Shown: piece by piece, positions 14,903-16,310 of the stretch
Position numbering within the stretch: position 1 is the stretch's first letter
Layout of the letters: every line of letters starts with the position of its first letter
Source of the DNA: an uncultured Collinsella sp.
Lineage (GTDB): Bacteria; Actinomycetota; Coriobacteriia; Coriobacteriales; Coriobacteriaceae
Direction of reading: 5' to 3'
Assembly (NCBI GenBank): GCA_959599615.1
Contig: CAUGKA010000031.1
Coordinates: 1-16,310, forward strand
Length of the DNA stretch: 16,310 bases
Position numbers and translations under genes: made by a program
Notes under the pieces: model-generated
Told to the model about the DNA's origin: nothing
What the model saw: the letters and a program-made list of their open reading frames with translations, nothing else
The model's database searches: none

Positions 14903-14965
14903 CGCCCGCACGCGGGACAAATTAATCAGGTTTGTTTGTCCCAAATCTTAAGTATTTGTTCGATA

Positions 14966-15002
14966 AAAAAGCCGAGGCCTCGTGTTGAGACCTCGGCTTT
15001 TT
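14966..15002. terminator. Bidirectional intrinsic terminator
   Basis: AAAAAGCCGAGG (14966-14977) pairs exactly with CCTCGGCTTTTT (14991-15002); a CTC/GAG pair inside extends the stem. A and T runs on the two sides let it serve both the plus-strand gene ending at 14902 and the minus-strand amidohydrolase ending at 15036. Confidence 0.93.
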
Positions 15003-15035
15003 GTATGCGGCAACGGAGCTGCACCTTTGTCACAT

Positions 15036-16310
15036 CTACGCCAAACCGTCGCGGGCCAGCTCCTCGGCCAGCGCTTCGGCAGGCATGGCCATAATCGCGT
15101 CGAGCTCGGCGTCCACCTCGGGAATACGCTTCACCTTGAGCTTGCGTACCAGATCACCGCGACACATCACATGCGTCGGCTCACGCAGAGCGCACAGGTC
15201 ATCGAGCGGATTCTTGCGCGTCACCAGGATATCGGCGGCCTTGCCGCACTCGATCGTACCGGTCTCGCCGCCCAGCCCCAGGAGCTCGGCATTGGCCTGC
15301 GTAGCCGTATGCAGCGCGAAGGCGTTGCTCACGCCCACGTACTTGGCAAAATAGGCCACCTCACGCCACATGTCGTACTGCGTCACGAACGGGCAGCTCG
15401 AATCTGTGCCAAGGCCCACCTTAACGCCAGCTTCCAGCGCCGCACGAGCACTCTCGATAATGCCCGAGCACACGATGTCGCCGTTCTTCTTTTGCGTGTC
15501 AGTCGAATGGGTCTTCTCCGGATCGAGCAACACAAACGGCAGCGCCGGGCTGATAGTGCAGGTAACGCTGGGCGCACGATCCTCAAGCTGCGTGCCCGCG
15601 GCGCCACGGTACAGCTCCAGGATCTCGGGCGTCATCGGGGCACCGTGCTCGATCGTGTCGACCCCGGCCTCAAGCGCGGCCTTCACGCCCTCGGTGCTCT
15701 CGACATGAGCCATAGCCGGCAGGCCCACCTCGTGCGCCGCCTTGCACGCCGCCGCGGCAACCTCCACCGGCATACGCAGCACGCCCGGCTCGCCCACCTC
15801 GGTCGCATCGAACACACCGCCCGTTACGAACAGCTTAATGACGTCGGCGCCGCGCGCATACAGGTCTCGCACCTGCTCGGCTGCCTCGACGGAGCTGTTG
15901 GCCACCTGGGCGAACAAGCCCGCGCCATGGCCGCCCGGCACCGTGACGCCCGTTCCCGGCGCTACCAGGCGCGGACCCTGATACTTGCCAGCGTCGATAG
16001 CGTCGCGCACGGCAATGTCGGCAAACAACGGGTCGCCCGCGCCGCGCACCGTGGTCACGCCGCTTGCCAGCTGCTGCTGGGCACTGCCCTTGAGGATGCG
16101 GCGGACGATGGCACGGCCCACGGGATTATCGAGTTTCTTCATCAGCGCTCCCGCATCGCCGGCCGAGACAGGCTTGCCCGAGCCGCACAGGTGCACGTGC
16201 ATATTGATGAGACCGGGCATAAGATACGCACCACCCAGGTCGATAACCTCGGCACCTGCAGGCGCCTGCGCCACAGCACTCGGCCCCATCCAGGTGATGG
16301 CGCCGCGCTC
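15036..16310 (-). CDS. Metal-dependent amidohydrolase, N-terminus missing
   Basis: Partial: 424 residues are in the window and the frame stays open to the right edge. The first visible residues, ERGAITWMGPSA, look like the beta-strand domain before the barrel, so the true start lies outside; the ATG at 16289 is internal. Barrel ligands (window numbering) are HVH (38-40), Lys159 in ADVIKLFVTGG, His202 in AHVES, His222 in TIEHG and Asp303 in LGTDSS. This pattern belongs to the imidazolonepropionase/prolidase-like group of the amidohydrolase superfamily, with a binuclear metal centre bridged by carboxylated Lys. Cytoplasmic; no signal peptide is visible. Substrate cannot be read from the sequence: dipeptidase or cyclic-amide hydrolase are both possible. 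Confidence 0.92.
   Translation of the reverse strand, partial: ERGAITWMGPSAVAQAPAGAEVIDLGGAYLMPGLINMHVHLCGSGKPVSAGDAGALMKKLDNPVGRAIVRRILKGSAQQQLASGVTTVRGAGDPLFADIAVRDAIDAGKYQGPRLVAPGTGVTVPGGHGAGLFAQVANSSVEAAEQVRDLYARGADVIKLFVTGGVFDATEVGEPGVLRMPVEVAAAACKAAHEVGLPAMAHVESTEGVKAALEAGVDTIEHGAPMTPEILELYRGAAGTQLEDRAPSVTCTISPALPFVLLDPEKTHSTDTQKKNGDIVCSGIIESARAALEAGVKVGLGTDSSCPFVTQYDMWREVAYFAKYVGVSNAFALHTATQANAELLGLGGETGTIECGKAADILVTRKNPLDDLCALREPTHVMCRGDLVRKLKVKRIPEVDAELDAIMAMPAEALAEELARDGLA

Overview
The window is high-GC chromosomal DNA that reads like a gut member of the Coriobacteriia, most likely Collinsella. The reasons are GC-rich codon use, Glc-family PTS sugar uptake, a CopA/CopZ/CsoR copper locus, an EFR1-type flavodoxin/ferredoxin, and short palindromic intergenic repeats. 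The genus is inferred from style; no rRNA or other marker gene is present.

Layout. (1) Positions 1-3381, minus strand: an alpha-glucoside-type PTS operon. Its order is promoter, RAT-like leader hairpin, EIIA (Glc family), BglG/LicT-type antiterminator, EIICB, then the first 37 codons of a GH4 6-phospho-glucosidase that runs off the left edge. EIIA and EIICB import and phosphorylate the sugar, GH4 cleaves it, and the antiterminator probably controls its own operon. (2) 3391-4406: two 17-bp direct repeats just upstream of the PTS promoter, a palindromic repeat, and a minus-strand EFR1-type protein. (3) 4407-4943: a gene-free stretch with a pair of 27-bp inverted repeats and a strong bidirectional terminator. 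(4) 4944-7196, minus strand: a DEAD-box RNA helicase with a very long Arg/Gly-rich tail. (5) 7477-11112: a two-gene FHA-protein and transmembrane-kinase module bracketed by three copies of one palindromic repeat. (6) 11185-14282, plus strand: copper homeostasis genes copA, copZ and csoR behind a CsoR-type operator, with a large RNA-like hairpin between copA and copZ. (7) 14284-14902: a second copy of the repeat seen near 3433, then a small membrane protein with a zinc ribbon. (8) 15036-16310, minus strand: a metal-dependent amidohydrolase that runs off the right edge.

The most unusual content is the signalling pair at 7715-10932. The first gene is a 320-residue protein with an unknown N-terminal region and a C-terminal FHA domain lacking the usual phosphate-contacting Arg. 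The second is a Ser/Thr kinase followed by a twin-arginine-like membrane segment and a Cys-containing outside domain resembling DUF6273. Three structured intergenic elements also deserve attention: the Palindrome A family (3 copies), the Palindrome B family (2 copies) and the copA-copZ hairpin.
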